Shown here piece by piece: positions 35,330 through 47,072 of a DNA stretch of 64,000 nucleotides. Position numbers and translations under genes: made by a program. Every line of letters starts with the position of its first letter. Position 1 is the first letter of the stretch. The notes beneath the pieces were generated by a model that searched no databases, was not told where the DNA came from, and saw only the letters and a program-made list of their open reading frames with translations. Source of the stretch: Rhytidiadelphus loreus (taxonomy: Eukaryota > Streptophyta > Bryopsida > Hypnales > Hylocomiaceae); the NCBI GenBank assembly GCA_947034895.1, contig OX344765.1, positions 41,669,001 to 41,733,000 of the forward strand, written 5' to 3'.

Positions 35330-36420
35330 CCTTCCTTCATGTGACCTTTGAAGAGCTAATTTGTCTTTTGGAGTAAGCTAAATTCCTTCAAATAATTTTA
35401 AGTAATATTTAACTTAGTTGGATGAAAAATGGAATTGGTATCTAACTAAGTCATTTCCTATTTTTTGGACCTTTGTGGAATTAGTTACAAATTTTCGAAC
35501 TTGAAACATAGTAATCACTAAAATGTTTCATCGACTTTAAATTTTGACATTGAAAAATTTGAAATACATATAGGCTACAAAATTTTAATACTTTGCATTT
35601 GCAATACATATGGAATTCTTGAGGAGGAATTAAAGTTAATTATTTGTTTAAATAATAACTCTATTTGATCATATTGATTTACTCCATTTGATTTAACGCA
35701 GTCTCGGGGGGGGCATTTAGAGTGTCCATTAGAAACCACATGCGAACAAAACTTTGGACCCTCTATATACTTCTTGAATTTTAAATAAAACAAAATTAAA
35801 AAAGTATGAATAGATTTTCCTACTTTGAAAGTTTATGTTTTGAATTATTGATATTTTTATTTGTTAATAATAATTAGTTACAAATTTTTGAAGTAAAAAG
35901 ATACATTGTACAACTGAAAAATAACTTTCACACCCATATGGCTATATTATATAAGAAAAAATTGTCTAAAAAATGAACAAAAAATTCCTAAAAATAACTC
36001 ATTATTGAAAGCTCATTTTGAGTTGAATATTGACTCAATGGTCATCTAAATGTGTCCTCTATAATTATTTGAGTTGAAAAACATGCCATTTTAGTTCATT
36101 TTCAACCTCTTCAAGAAATTATTTCATATTTTCTTTGAGTTGGAAATTTTGGCAATAGAAAGTTATAGTCATTATTAAACAATGTTCAAAATTTTAGGTT
36201 GAAATTATAGTTTACTAAAAACCACTTGTTCGCACGTGGTTTGTTATAGTAGAACTAAGTGCACTCCTCGAGAACGCAGTGGTCACTAAAATGTTTCCTT
36301 TAACTCTTGTTTCATTTCAAAATTGCTTCATTTTGGAAAACAAAATTACTGGGCTACATGTACATTACAATGCTTAAAATCATGGTATGAAAAAAAAATT
36401 TAGTAACTTGTCAATTAAAA
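35330..36420. repeat. Partial fourth copy of the unit repeat
   Basis: The sequence around 35340-35550 matches 8180-8370 and 18820-18990 (AAAATGGAATTGGTATCTA, GTGGAATTAGTTACAAATTT). It shows that a repeat block once followed H here too, although no F-box gene remains between them. It is interrupted by the inverted-repeat element at 35702-36275. Confidence 0.5.
35702..36275. mobile_element. Non-autonomous inverted-repeat element (~575 bp)
   Basis: The ends CTCGGGGGGGCATTTAGAG...AAACCACATGCGAAC and, read inwards from the right, CTCGAGGAGTGCACTTAG...AAACCACGTGCGAAC are imperfect inverted repeats. The interior (35806-36220) is related to 39220-39600 inside another element, with the same order of phrases (AGTTTATGTTTTGAATTATT, AAAAATAACTTTCACACC). 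No transposase is encoded. The shared interior shows that two copies of one family are present. Confidence 0.6.
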
Positions 36421-36659
36421 TGTAGGATGCAATATAATTTTATATTTTTGCTAATTTCTTTGAAACGTTCAATTTCAATTGGCGTGGAGTGGCCTGGCGT
36501 GGAGTGTTTTTTCCCAAGTGCGCAAAGAGAGCGCCATCCGCCTCAGAATTCCGGGTCAACCAATGGCGCCCCGCCACCTGTCCAGGCGGATGGCGGATGG
36601 CGTGGCAAATTTTTGGCATGTGCACCGGGCCAAAACAAATTCTTCCCTCACTCGGCCTT

Positions 36660-36890
36660 ACCAGGCCAGGGTAAATTGACCCCCTCATTGCCCCTCCAGG
36701 GCAAACCCTGGAATTTTTTATTTGCAAAGCTTAATTTTTTTTTCAAATTCTGAATTCATATTTGCAATCAGAGGCCCCAAATTACTCGACGAGGATGTTA
36801 AAATTATCAAAAAATTGGCATAACATAGGGGACTTTTTTTTCAAACCAAAGTTGACCGAGGCAATGAGGGGGTCAATTCTCCCTGTGCGC
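36660..36890. mobile_element. Small foldback element, copy B
   Basis: It has the same ends and interior order as copy A at 34965-35165 (TGACCCCCTCATTG at left, CAATGAGGGGGTCA at right). Upstream of it, 36480-36610 is unusually GC-rich for this window and carries GGCGTGGAGTGGCCTGGCGT, recalling 22140-22180 and 35170-35260. It lies head to head with copy C. Confidence 0.6.
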
Positions 36891-36894
36891 CTAA

Positions 36895-37085
36895 CTAGGG
36901 GTGCATGTAAAAAAAAAGCCCCCTATTTTGGGTTGTTCTAGGGTATACTATTAACCTCTCTAAACTAATTTGGGGTCTTTGATCGCAAAAATGAATTAAA
37001 ATTTTGCAGAAAAATTCATATATAGAAAATAAATAATTCCAGGGTTTGGCTGCAAGGCCAAGCGAGGGGGGTAGTTCACCCTGGC
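36895..37085. mobile_element. Small foldback element, copy C, reversed
   Basis: Reverse-oriented copy of the element at 34965-35165: GCCCCCTATTTTGGG, then GGGTCTTTGATCGCAAAAAT, then AATAATTCCAGGGTTTGG. It directly abuts copy B, so the two may be one composite insertion. Confidence 0.6.
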
Positions 37086-37131
37086 CGTCGGGGACTCGGT
37101 GCCAAGGGAAAGGAAAAAGTTCTACAATGGT

Positions 37132-37739
37132 TGTACAGTCAGGTCCAGCTCATTTACGAATTGCCCATTGGAGGCTTTCAAATTTTTGGGTTCAATGTGT
37201 AGTGTAATTGGTAGATTTTGGTAGATATAATTATCATTGCATCCTTATGCAATTGCACTCAAGTCTACCAAATTTCAGCTTCAACAAACCAAGAGATCAT
37301 TTTTGGTGAATTTTTAAATTCAATTTTTATGGTTTTACAAGATATTTTATTGCAAGCAATTGGTGTTGAATTTCTTAAGTTTGATTATGGGTATATGTAG
37401 AGAACATCCATACACAACTTTTTCTAGGCAAGTTTCTTCAAAGAAGTTTGACAATTCCTTCTATAGAGTTTTAAGTGTTAGAATGACAATGTCCAAATGT
37501 TGTAAAATAGATATTTCTTTATTATAATTAGATTTTTCTATTAGTCAATCATATGGTAACTAATTTGGTACATTTGAACATGGTGGTACAATTTGTTTGC
37601 CAAAATTTAATTCAAAATATAGAGATATGTATTTCACAAAGTTTGGTCATATGATGCCTCAGTTGAGCCTTTATTGGGAGTTTATATTTTTGTGACTTAA
37701 TGGGGTGTTTTTTAATATGAAAGATGTGCGTATGGATGT
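37132..37739. mobile_element. Truncated copy of the 884-bp inverted-repeat element
   Basis: From TGTACAGTCAGGTCCAGCTC it follows 13926-14535 almost base for base (about 95% by eye) and then stops after GTATGGATGTT. The right third and right inverted repeat are missing. The Mutator-like element begins less than 200 bp further on. The high identity suggests recent activity or a recent duplication. Confidence 0.8.
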
Positions 37740-37913
37740 TCATTTTGAGAGGCGACATGTGAGGAACACATCATTGCTGCAGAGGCTGGCTAAGGTTACA
37801 TGTGTCCTTGCCCAACGTTTGGGTAACCCCTGAGGTAAGATCCTTAACTATTTGTGATTAGCATTTTTACTTGGTTTTCTCCTTTCCTACGCGTTTCTGT
37901 TATGTAGAGTCAC

Positions 37914-40053
37914 TAAAGGGGCTTTCGCACCTGGCGTTAAGGAGTTTTAACTATGCAAATAGAGAAATGCCCCGATGAATTGACCTGTGACTGCCCCGCC
38001 CCATGGACGAGGACCTCTGGCTTGCTTAGCGGCCCATGGCAGTTGCAGCATCTTACTTGGAGTCTACCGTTTTTTTGTAAGGTCAAATCTGATTAGAGCA
38101 GTCCATTCTTTGAGAATGCTTTGCTTCCATACATGAATTGGAAAAAAAAACCCGTGTCTTGAGTAGTTGTGTAAGAAACATGAAAAGTTGAAAGTGCTAA
38201 TTTACCAATTTTTTGACAAGTAAAGCAAACTTTACTAGGTTCAATGCAAATTGATGAACAAGTATTTCCAAGGTTCCTTGTGTTTTAAGAGGAATGGGGA
38301 GCTTCTTATATTTACAAAGGTGGTAGGAGGTAGAGCAACCCATGTGGGATATGTAAATTAGAAGGAGGAGGAGCTCCACCACTAGTAGTTAAGTCTAAAG
38401 TAGCAATTGTGTTAAAATTGGGATTTCAGACCCCATTTAGGCATAGCAAACCATTTTTTTTTTTAACTTTTAACTAAATAAAGTTGGAAAATCAATATAT
38501 CTTTCATCTCCAAAAATCCGTTTGAGATTTCAATACTCCAATCAAAAGTTATGGACAAGTTTTAGAGAAGGATTCGAAAAAGAAACTTCTTTGACATTTT
38601 TAAGTACCTTCTCAAAAAAAAAAAATATCACCAAAAATTTCATCTTCTATAATTTAGTATCACATTTTAGAAATACAATGCTCTAAAGAAATAAGTCTCA
38701 AGAAAGGCATTTGGATATTTTGTAATGAATTCAAATTGAATCAATCATTGGAACTTTTTGGATTTGGCACATGTATTTTCATGAGGATGCAAGCAACTAG
38801 AAATTATTTTGAAATGTAAAAATCTAAAATTTTGTAATTAAGATTTTTTTTTGTAAGTGCTTAGAAGTGGTAATTTAATGCTTTAAAGACAACAAATTCA
38901 TATGTAAGTGTAAATGCCTTAATTTATAACCATTTTGATTTATTACACCAGAAATATTGAAAGTCCCCAATATTAAAAAAATTATATCCTTGCATGTTTA
39001 CTTTTATTGTTTTGGAATTTCATTATGTTGAATTTCTAAGCTATAAAAAATAAATAGACCTTCTGAAAGTGTGGATCTATAAAGAGGTTGTTCTATGTTG
39101 AATGATTGTTTGCGCCCGGGGAGGACACTCCCTATGTTTTAGCAAACTACGTGCGGCGGAAAAAGTAAAACAAGTAATACACCTTAAAATTTAATTTCTT
39201 TTTCAAAAAAAAAATTATGGATAGATTTTACTACTTTATAAGTTTATGTTTTGAATTATTGGTATTTTTTTGTGCTAATAGTAATTAGTTATAAATTTTT
39301 GAAGAAAAAAGATACACTGTAAAGCTGAAAATAACTTTCACACCTCTATATTATATAAGAAAAAAAATTTGAAAAATGAAATTTTTTTTATATAGAATAG
39401 CTTTCTATTGAAAGTTTATTTTGGTTGAATATTGATGCAATAGTCATCTTCATGTGAGCTCTATAAATATTTTAGTTGGAGAACATGCCATTTTAGTTCA
39501 TTTTTCAACCCTTTCTAGACAATATATCTTATGTTATTTGGAATTGAAATTTTTGTCAATAGAAACCTTTAGTCATTGTTAAACAAAGCTCAAAATTTTA
39601 GAATGAAATTATAGTTTATTCAAGGTGAATTACATGAATTACTTTTTCCACCGCCGCACGTAGGTACCCCAAATGTAGTGAGAGTGTCCTCCCCTAGTGT
39701 TTGCGTAAGGTTTAGAATTAATTGTATAAAAGCTATATGGGAGTATTTTGCTAAATAACAATGCTTGGAATATGTATGGGAATTCAAAGTGCAACTGTAC
39801 ATTGAACCTCAATTCTGTGGAGACCAAAATGCCACTTTTAGGTTTCATGTTTATTTTTGTAAATTGAAAGATTTTGATTTCAAAAAAATGATAGACCCCA
39901 AGTAAGACGCAGCAACGGGCATGGGCCCCTAAGCAAGACAGAGGGTCAGAGGTCCTCGTCCATGGGGCGGGGCAGTCACAGGTCAATTCATCGAGGCCCC
40001 TCTCTATTTGCATAGTTAAAACTCCTTAACGCCAGGTGCAAAAGCCCCTTAAT
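37914..40053. mobile_element. Mutator-like element with ~160-bp inverted repeats
   Basis: 37914-38076 and 39887-40053 are reverse complements over about 160 bp with ~90% identity: AAGGGGCTTTCGCACCTGG at the tip, then GCGTTAAGGAGTTTTAACTA, GACTGCCCCGCCCCATGGAC and CTTACTTGG further in. Long terminal inverted repeats of this size are typical of Mutator-like elements. No transposase frame is present. A 9-bp target duplication, expected for that group, was not found at either tip, so the class is tentative. A smaller element is nested at 39108-39707. Confidence 0.7.
39108..39707. mobile_element. Nested inverted-repeat element (~600 bp)
   Basis: The left end (39108-39185) has GGGGAGGACACTCCC, then CTACGTGCGGCGG and AAAAAGTAA. 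The right end (39620-39707) holds the same three phrases in inverted order. The interior matches the element at 35702-36275. The left copy of GAGGACACTC has the CCGGGG context while the right has CCCCTAG, so the arms have diverged. No coding capacity. Confidence 0.65.
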
Positions 40054-41192
40054 GTTGTTCTTTACAAACATGTAGGTCAACAACAGTAGATTTTTTCTTG
40101 CGAGAATCAATTAAGTGTTCTTGAGTGTCCAAGTTCCGTATATGAGTTTTGAGATTCACTTTGCTTGGACATTGAACCTTGGACCAAGCATATTGTCCAA
40201 ACCTTTATTTTTGGAAACTTGTTCATGGTGAATTATATGTTTGTGAACATATACACCACAATTTTGAGAATTGTCTGTAGACCTAACCCTTGAACTTGTA
40301 TGGTACTATTCCATTGCTTTTCCATTGGGTTTTTTTAGTACTATGCTTTGATTCAAATTTCAGATTCAATTCGTTTCTTTGCAAGTGGTGTAATTATGTA
40401 TTTCTACTGTAAAGATAGTTTGCAATTTCAGCATTCAATGTTAACTACAAAGTAATGCTTAGGCAAACCTTCTTGTGCAAAAGTGTGCATCCTATCCTTC
40501 TGAGTTTTAGTAAGACATTGTCCACTATATTGTATTTATAATGAACATAGGATATAAAAAATGAACACCCCAGAAAATTTCAACTAAAATATAGGGTATA
40601 TGAAATAAGCAAGTTTTAGAAATATTTAGGTAAAGAAAGCCCACCATAAATTTTTTTAAATTACATATATAGCCTCCAAATAATAGGGGCTTGTTCGCAC
40701 GTCAATGGAGTTCCTATATAGTGCACCCCATGAGACAAAATGTTTCAATTCTCATTGCTTGTTTCAAAAAACTCTTCATCGCTCTCATAGATTTGTTTTC
40801 AAAAACCCTCATTGATTTTTGAACACATGGCTTGTTCAAAGGACAAGTCATATCAAAGTGTTACACCTCCTCCATCAAACTATTTAGAGGCAAACCAAAC
40901 AATCCCCATGGTTTCTTTTGCTTTGTGAACAACTTTGTCCTACAACCAAATACATTCATTTGGTTTTGAAGTGATGATATATGCTTTCAATAGACCAATC
41001 TTTTTGCAACTAAATTTCTTAGTAAACTATGTTTTTATTTTTATTTGATATAATGTTATCTTGTTGTTTGCAAAATGACACTTTGATTACACTACCAAAT
41101 TTCAAACTTCACTATGGTTTCTTAACAAAAAATATCCAATTAATTTGAATTTTTTGTTCAAAATACAAATAATACTTTTTAATTTATTATTA

Positions 41193-41230
<38 letters not shown>

Positions 41231-41490
41231 TTCATAAACACCTTTAGATATGACTTTCAACTATCAAATAAAATATAGACCTTACATAAGTGATTCATTT
41301 AATAAGTGAAAAATATTTTTTTAATATAAATGTTGATCATTTTAAGAAAACATTTTTTTAAAAGTTGATATTTAGATTTGAGTTCTATATTTCTATAAAG
41401 AGCAATGTTTTGTAATTAGACATTGAAATTTTCAATAGATGGGATTTACCTTGTTTAGAGGGCTGCAAGTTCTTTAAAGTTTCCTATAGT
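40054..41490. other. Spacer with an ATT microsatellite
   Basis: No gene is supported. A (ATT)n tract runs at 41183-41230. At about 40686-40735 a phrase TTGTTCGCACGT...GTGCACCCCATGAG resembles one end of the 35702-36275 element family, perhaps a single orphan end. The rest is featureless AT-rich sequence. Confidence 0.4.
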
Positions 41491-43900
41491 TCCCAAATTG
41501 TAGGAGTGCATTCACTATTGCAGTCTGACGTGGCAAGAGCATTGCCATGTTAGATAATATTTTTTTAAAAGAATATTTTTTATTTTTTATTGTAATATTT
41601 TAAATATTTTATTTTAAAATCTGACCAATACTGTCTCTGGTTCCCATTGTGGGGAACTGGCTTGAAATAGCCTTCTAGTGTAGCAAGAGAGGCGTCTAAG
41701 GATTTTTCAAGGATTTTTTTGGGGTGATCCAAAAGGTTAAGCAAATTTTTTTTTAAAGCTTTTGAAAGCTACAATTAGATTTTTAATGAGATTTTAAAGG
41801 TAGATTAATTAGAATGGCCCCCAATTCAATTGTGATTTCAACTATTGTATCCAATTTTGCTATGTTGCATCCTAATATAGTAAAATTTGTATTCCATACT
41901 TGGGGCCCCATCATGATAGCTTAGTGTGAAATTGGGGTTGAAAGGATTAGAAGTAAGTTGAGTAGTGACAATCAATCAATCAATACAACAATGTAGCTTA
42001 TATATGTGGCAAAATATCTACTTATTATTCTTCAACTTTGAAGGAATTTTGTGGATTAGTGTAGGAAATAAACTAAACTACATTAACATCAAAATGAAAA
42101 GAAACAATTCTCTTTAGGAATAGAAATGGAAAATTTTATGTTATTTTTTTAACACCTATAATAGAGAGGGAGAGAAGTACTTCTTTTTTACTTTTCAACG
42201 AAATTATCATTAACCGCAGCTCATGAATATATTTCTGATTTTAAACCCACACAATAATAGTGATAGATCAAATCTCAACATGAATCAAACACTCAAAATG
42301 AACAAGCATATGGAATGTTCTGACAACCTGTGAACTACTAGAGCAAATTCAGAACCTGGTAATATCACTGTACTTTTAGTGGATCTAATGAGTCCCTAAA
42401 GTCTACAAACAAGATTCAAGCGGTTAACACTTCACATATGACCATTGCATCAATAGCACAAGTACAGAGAGTCAAGGTACTGAATCCGGTAAATGAAGCA
42501 TTGCCAAACAATCTAGAGTCATCACGCCTCACTTGCACCCATGGTCAGAAAAACAAACATGAGATTAGTTCTTGGCCGTATGCGAGGTGTTAGCAGCGTG
42601 ACAACACTTTATTATCAGAGCCATAGATTGTAATGCATATTTCAAACACAGAAACAGTAAAAGGCAGATTAGAGTCCGAGGATGGCTCTACCGCTCAACA
42701 ATTGTAGTGCTCATCTCTCGTAGCACTAGGGAGGAGACAGAACTTGTGTCACCATGTCCGTGTCCATTCTTAGAGCGGTGTGTAAGCGTAGTCAAGACCT
42801 CACCTCGAATCCAGGCTCCCTAATGTAAGCACGCACAAACTAAAGGCTGACAAGAGCGCAACAACGTCTGGAGGTGTAGGTCCCAGGGTATGTTATTGTA
42901 TCATGCAGAAGATGGATAGTAGTGGGTGATGATCGCCATGCAACTTTCTTGGAAGTACAGGTTGTACCTATCCAGTTGACGGCAATGCTATTCATTACCC
43001 AAAGAAGGTATAAGACCCGGGTATGGGGAGTTAGGCTAGGTATCGAGAAGGCTAGTATTGCCTTGCGAGCAGTCCTAGCTGTGTTAAGCCTGTGAAGGCA
43101 ACAAGCTTTTGATAATGTATATTTTGTCAAAAACTACTGAATTTTGTGTGTAATATACCTTAGTGTTTTTAGCAATGACTTAGGAGAGAGAGAAAGAATG
43201 ATTTGATTGAAATCAATGTGAAATATGTTGAAATGAATGATATATTAAAAACTCATAGTATGATCTGACTTTACTTATAATTAGAATTATAGTTAGAAGT
43301 TGTTTATAGCCAAAGTAAAATATAGAGTAGTATATAAAAGGGTCAATGTAGTTTGGAGTTTTTACCCCTTTTCACTTTTGTTTTATACTTTCCTTGCAAT
43401 ATATATATATATATATATATGCTTGTGTCTCTTTCCTCAATAAAACATTCTCAGATTAGTCCCTTGTTTTACAAAAAATAAAATGTGAATCCTATAAATG
43501 TAAGTGTGAGTGATGACCAAAGTGACTACAATGGATTTTTTCTATTGTAAGGAATAAACTTATTCCTTCACAATGTTTTTTTTTTTTTGCATTTTTAAGA
43601 AGTAACCATCTATTTCTTCAATACTCATGTGATATTTTGGTGATACTTGAAGATGACTGTTGTAATTATTTTCACTTGGGAACAAAAACCCAAGGAATCA
43701 CCTAGTGGTGGTTCTTTAGTCTGGGGAAAGGTCAAGTAGTCTATCGTTTTGTATCTAAGGTCACTTTTACGTAGGATTATCTCTCCATTCTATAAATCAA
43801 TGTATAAAAGTTCTTTATAAATGTGTTTGTGTGTGGTATGATTGTATTCACTGTCCTGACCTATACGAATAACAGTCCATAACCCATAAAAATATCTATA
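41490..43900. other. Spacer, less AT-rich at 42.3-43.1 kb, with an AT microsatellite
   Basis: No protein gene can be supported. 42300-43100 has near-balanced base composition, unlike its surroundings. It contains TTATCAGAGCC at about 42614, reminiscent of a retroelement primer-binding site, but no matching LTRs or reading frames were found. An (AT)n tract lies at 43399-43420. This segment forms the left flank of the motif array that starts at 43937. Confidence 0.35.
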
Positions 43901-43936
43901 AACTTACGGTCACAGTCTTGTACTAGAATTTCTAAT

Positions 43937-46199
43937 GTCAAATAGTCCAAGGTATGTCAATTTGTCATGGCTCCTGTTCTATCGACTTAATCACATTCAT
44001 AGTACATATATATAGATATATTTTTGGTGTATATAAACACCTTTGTGTATTTCCTTAATTACTTCTTCAAGTTTAATTTATTGTCAATTGGTCCTGTCAC
44101 TGTTTACTTTAATCTAATTACTACTTATGCAGGGATGCAAATGTCAAAGTCTATAATTGTCAAATTGTCTCAGTATGCAAAGTATGCAAAGGTTGAGAGT
44201 TTGTCCATTTTTATCATAGGACAGGTCAAATAGTCTTGTCGATTCTTCTTTTGAACCCTTAGTTCACAGTATGTCAATTGGACCAAGTTTCATAGTGCTC
44301 ATTTGCTATTGAATCAGCATCCTACTTGCTACTTTGTCAAATAGTCCTTTGTCAATTGGTCTTGCTATACTAATGCATAATTGAGTGTATAGTATCCGAC
44401 AGATGGTCAATTCGTCCAAGATTTCACACCAACAATTTAAAAAGGCTACTACTAAGTGGTCAAATAGTCATGTGTCAAATAGACTTGCTTATGGTAGCAC
44501 AACAGGCAAACGTATGTGTGATGGTAGACAATTTGGCCAATTTCCCACACAAGGTTAATACATAAATCACATACAAAGATTTCATACATGGCAATTTGTC
44601 AAGTTGGTCAAGTTCACATTTCAATCCACAATGAGGAGCACAAATAGATTCTATCTATAACATGCAATTGAGCTCCTTATACCTGCACTTGGTGTTCTCA
44701 CACAACTTGGTCAATTAGTCATCTCAATTAAAACACCACAGATTGACCATTTGTCTTACTTTTAATTTCATTATAACCATAAATTATTTTAATATAACTT
44801 CCATAGACAATTTGACTACAACGACAACCCTTTCAATAATTGGATTCAGTCTATTAGTCATAACAGATGCTTACGTTCCACAACCACTTAATACCAAGAA
44901 TAGCCCTTAATTATAATTTTAAACAACATTGTTCAACAATTAGACCTTAATCACACCTGAATAAAAATCATCAATCACTGGCTAATTGACATTAAAATCA
45001 ACAATCACTAACTTCTATCCATATCAAGAAAATATTTTAATTATTATCAACGTTGTCTATTTGTCTCAGACAACAAACATATCTCAACGGGACTATTTGA
45101 CCATTAGTTTCACCATAAACACTGCCAATCACTAGCTATGGTTCTTTTTAACAAACTTAGCACCACTCTCTGGTTGCTGCTGTATCATAGATTAAAGTTA
45201 TGTCCACTTGACTGTAACTAGATCACACACACTTGCTTTTTGTCTAATTGACCTTAACACCACATAAAACCAATCACTGGTTTATATAAATATTTCAAAG
45301 AACATGTTCTGTCCATTCGACCATAATGAACTTAAACAACTAAATTACCAATCACTGGTAACACCAAAAATATTCACTCGACAATTAGACATAATCACAA
45401 AGACAGAAGTTTATTATAACAACAGGTCCTTTAACAATTTGACAATTTGACAGAATATAGAATATACTTACCTGCTATTAGTCTTTATTCTTCTCGCCCA
45501 ATCCAGTCGTCTGCCACTTTTCCAGCACTTGTCGATTTGTCACTAACTCTCCACAACCACCGTAGACAACTTGACCTCGATCTGCTCTCCTGCCTTGGTC
45601 AGCTCCAGCGAGTTGTCCTCCAGTCTCAACTATAGACTAATTGTCCTCGCCCAGCTCTCACAGATACAGTCAAATTGTCCCTCCTAGTTCTCACTGAACT
45701 TCGATCTATACTGGATCAACAAAGCCACTCACTGGCACATAAGACAATTTGACCTACTTGCACAAACATACAAGATCAATTGACAGGCTCTCTCACTTCT
45801 GCACAATTGTCTTAAAACAAGAAAGTCCAAGAAACACCGCCAATCCCTGGCTAACACATACAAAGCAACAATAAGAAACAAAGCCAATCACTGGCTACAC
45901 TACGCATAAGACAAATAGACAAAAATTTGCATTAAAGCTTGAAGGAATACACAAGTATAAAAATCGACAATGCAATCACTGCAAGCTTGAGAGAGAGAGC
46001 TGAAATTTAGCGGTCGATTAGTCTTTGTACTCTTTCTTGGCTGTAACTACTTACACTAACTGCTTGGTCTATTAGTCCTTAACTGATTGTAACTAACCGT
46101 TAACGGGTTGTCTAATAGTCATTTCGGTAACCACATGTCTATTTGTCCCAGTTCACACTCTGTTCTAGTTCTCGATTAATTTTTACTTGTCTAATTGTC
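43937..46199. repeat. Dense array of an 11-bp near-palindromic motif
   Basis: About 35 copies of GWC-NAWTN-GWC (W = A or T) occur in 2.26 kb, for example GTCAAATAGTC (43937, 44225, 44336, 44459), GTCAATTGGTC (44083, 44351), GACAATTTGAC (44806, 45441, 45743), GTCTATTAGTC (44849, 46067), GTCTATTTGTC (45055, 46137) and GTCTAATTGTC (46189). Spacing is irregular (15-200 bp) and the sequence between copies is not repeated, so this is not an ordinary satellite. Copies near both edges are mostly in GTC...GTC form, and the middle is rich in the reverse-complement GAC...GAC form. No gene, terminal repeat or known element explains it. Clusters of short motifs in transposon ends bind transposase in some families, and that is one possible reading. 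Confidence 0.85.
44972..45981. repeat. Second dispersed motif, CAATCACTGG
   Basis: CAATCACTGG or a one-base variant recurs at 44972, 45002, 45126, 45271, 45349, 45726, 45841, 45885 and 45973, often extended to GCCAATCACTGGCTA, which is itself nearly palindromic. All copies have the same orientation. They are confined to the central and right part of the 11-bp motif array and lie between its copies. Together the two motifs look like sites for two factors or two halves of one system. Confidence 0.75.
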
Positions 46200-47072
46200 T
46201 CTTTTTCAAAAAGTATAAAATAAAAATAAAAATTCTATCTACAATGACCATATGAAACTAGATGACACTTGGATAAAATTTGGTTATTGGTTTAAAAATA
46301 GAGCAAAAATTTGGCCCTGTTGTAAAAAAAACCCTTAAATTTCCTTTCCCAAAGTTAGCCTTTTTATTTTTTCTATAGTGAAGTGGAAAAAAAATGTACA
46401 AAAAACCCATGTTGTTGCTTTAAGCTGTGATGATTCTACTACACTAATTTGTCCTAGTAGTGCATGTGACACTAAATTACCACAATCACACTATTTTTCA
46501 TATATTATTTTTTATTATGGTACAATCCAATAATATGTACAGTTTGCTGAAATACGGAGTATTACTTTAATGTACCAATATTGTATCAATATCCTTAATA
46601 CATAAAACATAAAAATTGTTGTGTACTAGCATTAATGTTGTAAGTGACACTAAGGGCGGGTATATATACGGCCTGGGGCCGGATGGAAGGCCGGCTCGAT
46701 TTGCCTCGAATCCGGCTCCAAATCACCACTCTGGCCCTAGATAATGTAAAGTGGTTGAGGCCGAATTCTGGGGCCGGATTGCAATTCATCACTCCGGTGT
46801 CGGGTAGAGAGGCCTTGCCTTGAGAAAACGCGGGGTTCTTGGCTGCAACTAGAAATGGCTCAAAATACGGAAGATCCCAAATCAAATATACCCATAATCA
46901 AACCCCATGATTTGCCTCATAATCATGCTCATGTAACCCCCATCATGAACCATAGAGATCAAATAAAGTATCACATGTTTGTACAAAGTGGTATAAGTTG
47001 TGCATAAACCGCACAAAGTCCTCCAAAAGTGTACCCGACACTAATAGAAGTGCCAAATCTTCTTCAAAGGTT

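Noticed and set aside
42614..42625. TTATCAGAGCC resembling a retroelement primer-binding site
   Set aside because: No LTR pair, polypurine tract or Gag-Pol frame could be found around it, so a retroelement is not supported.
42840..43130. 96-codon minus-strand ORF in a less AT-rich patch
   Set aside because: No recognisable motif, no splice-linked neighbours and no second copy. Composition alone explains an ORF of this size.
43937..46199. CRISPR-like or satellite interpretation of the motif array
   Set aside because: Repeat units are only 11 bp, spacing is irregular and the context is a plant nuclear genome. Spacers have no uniform length and the region is not a tandem repeat.
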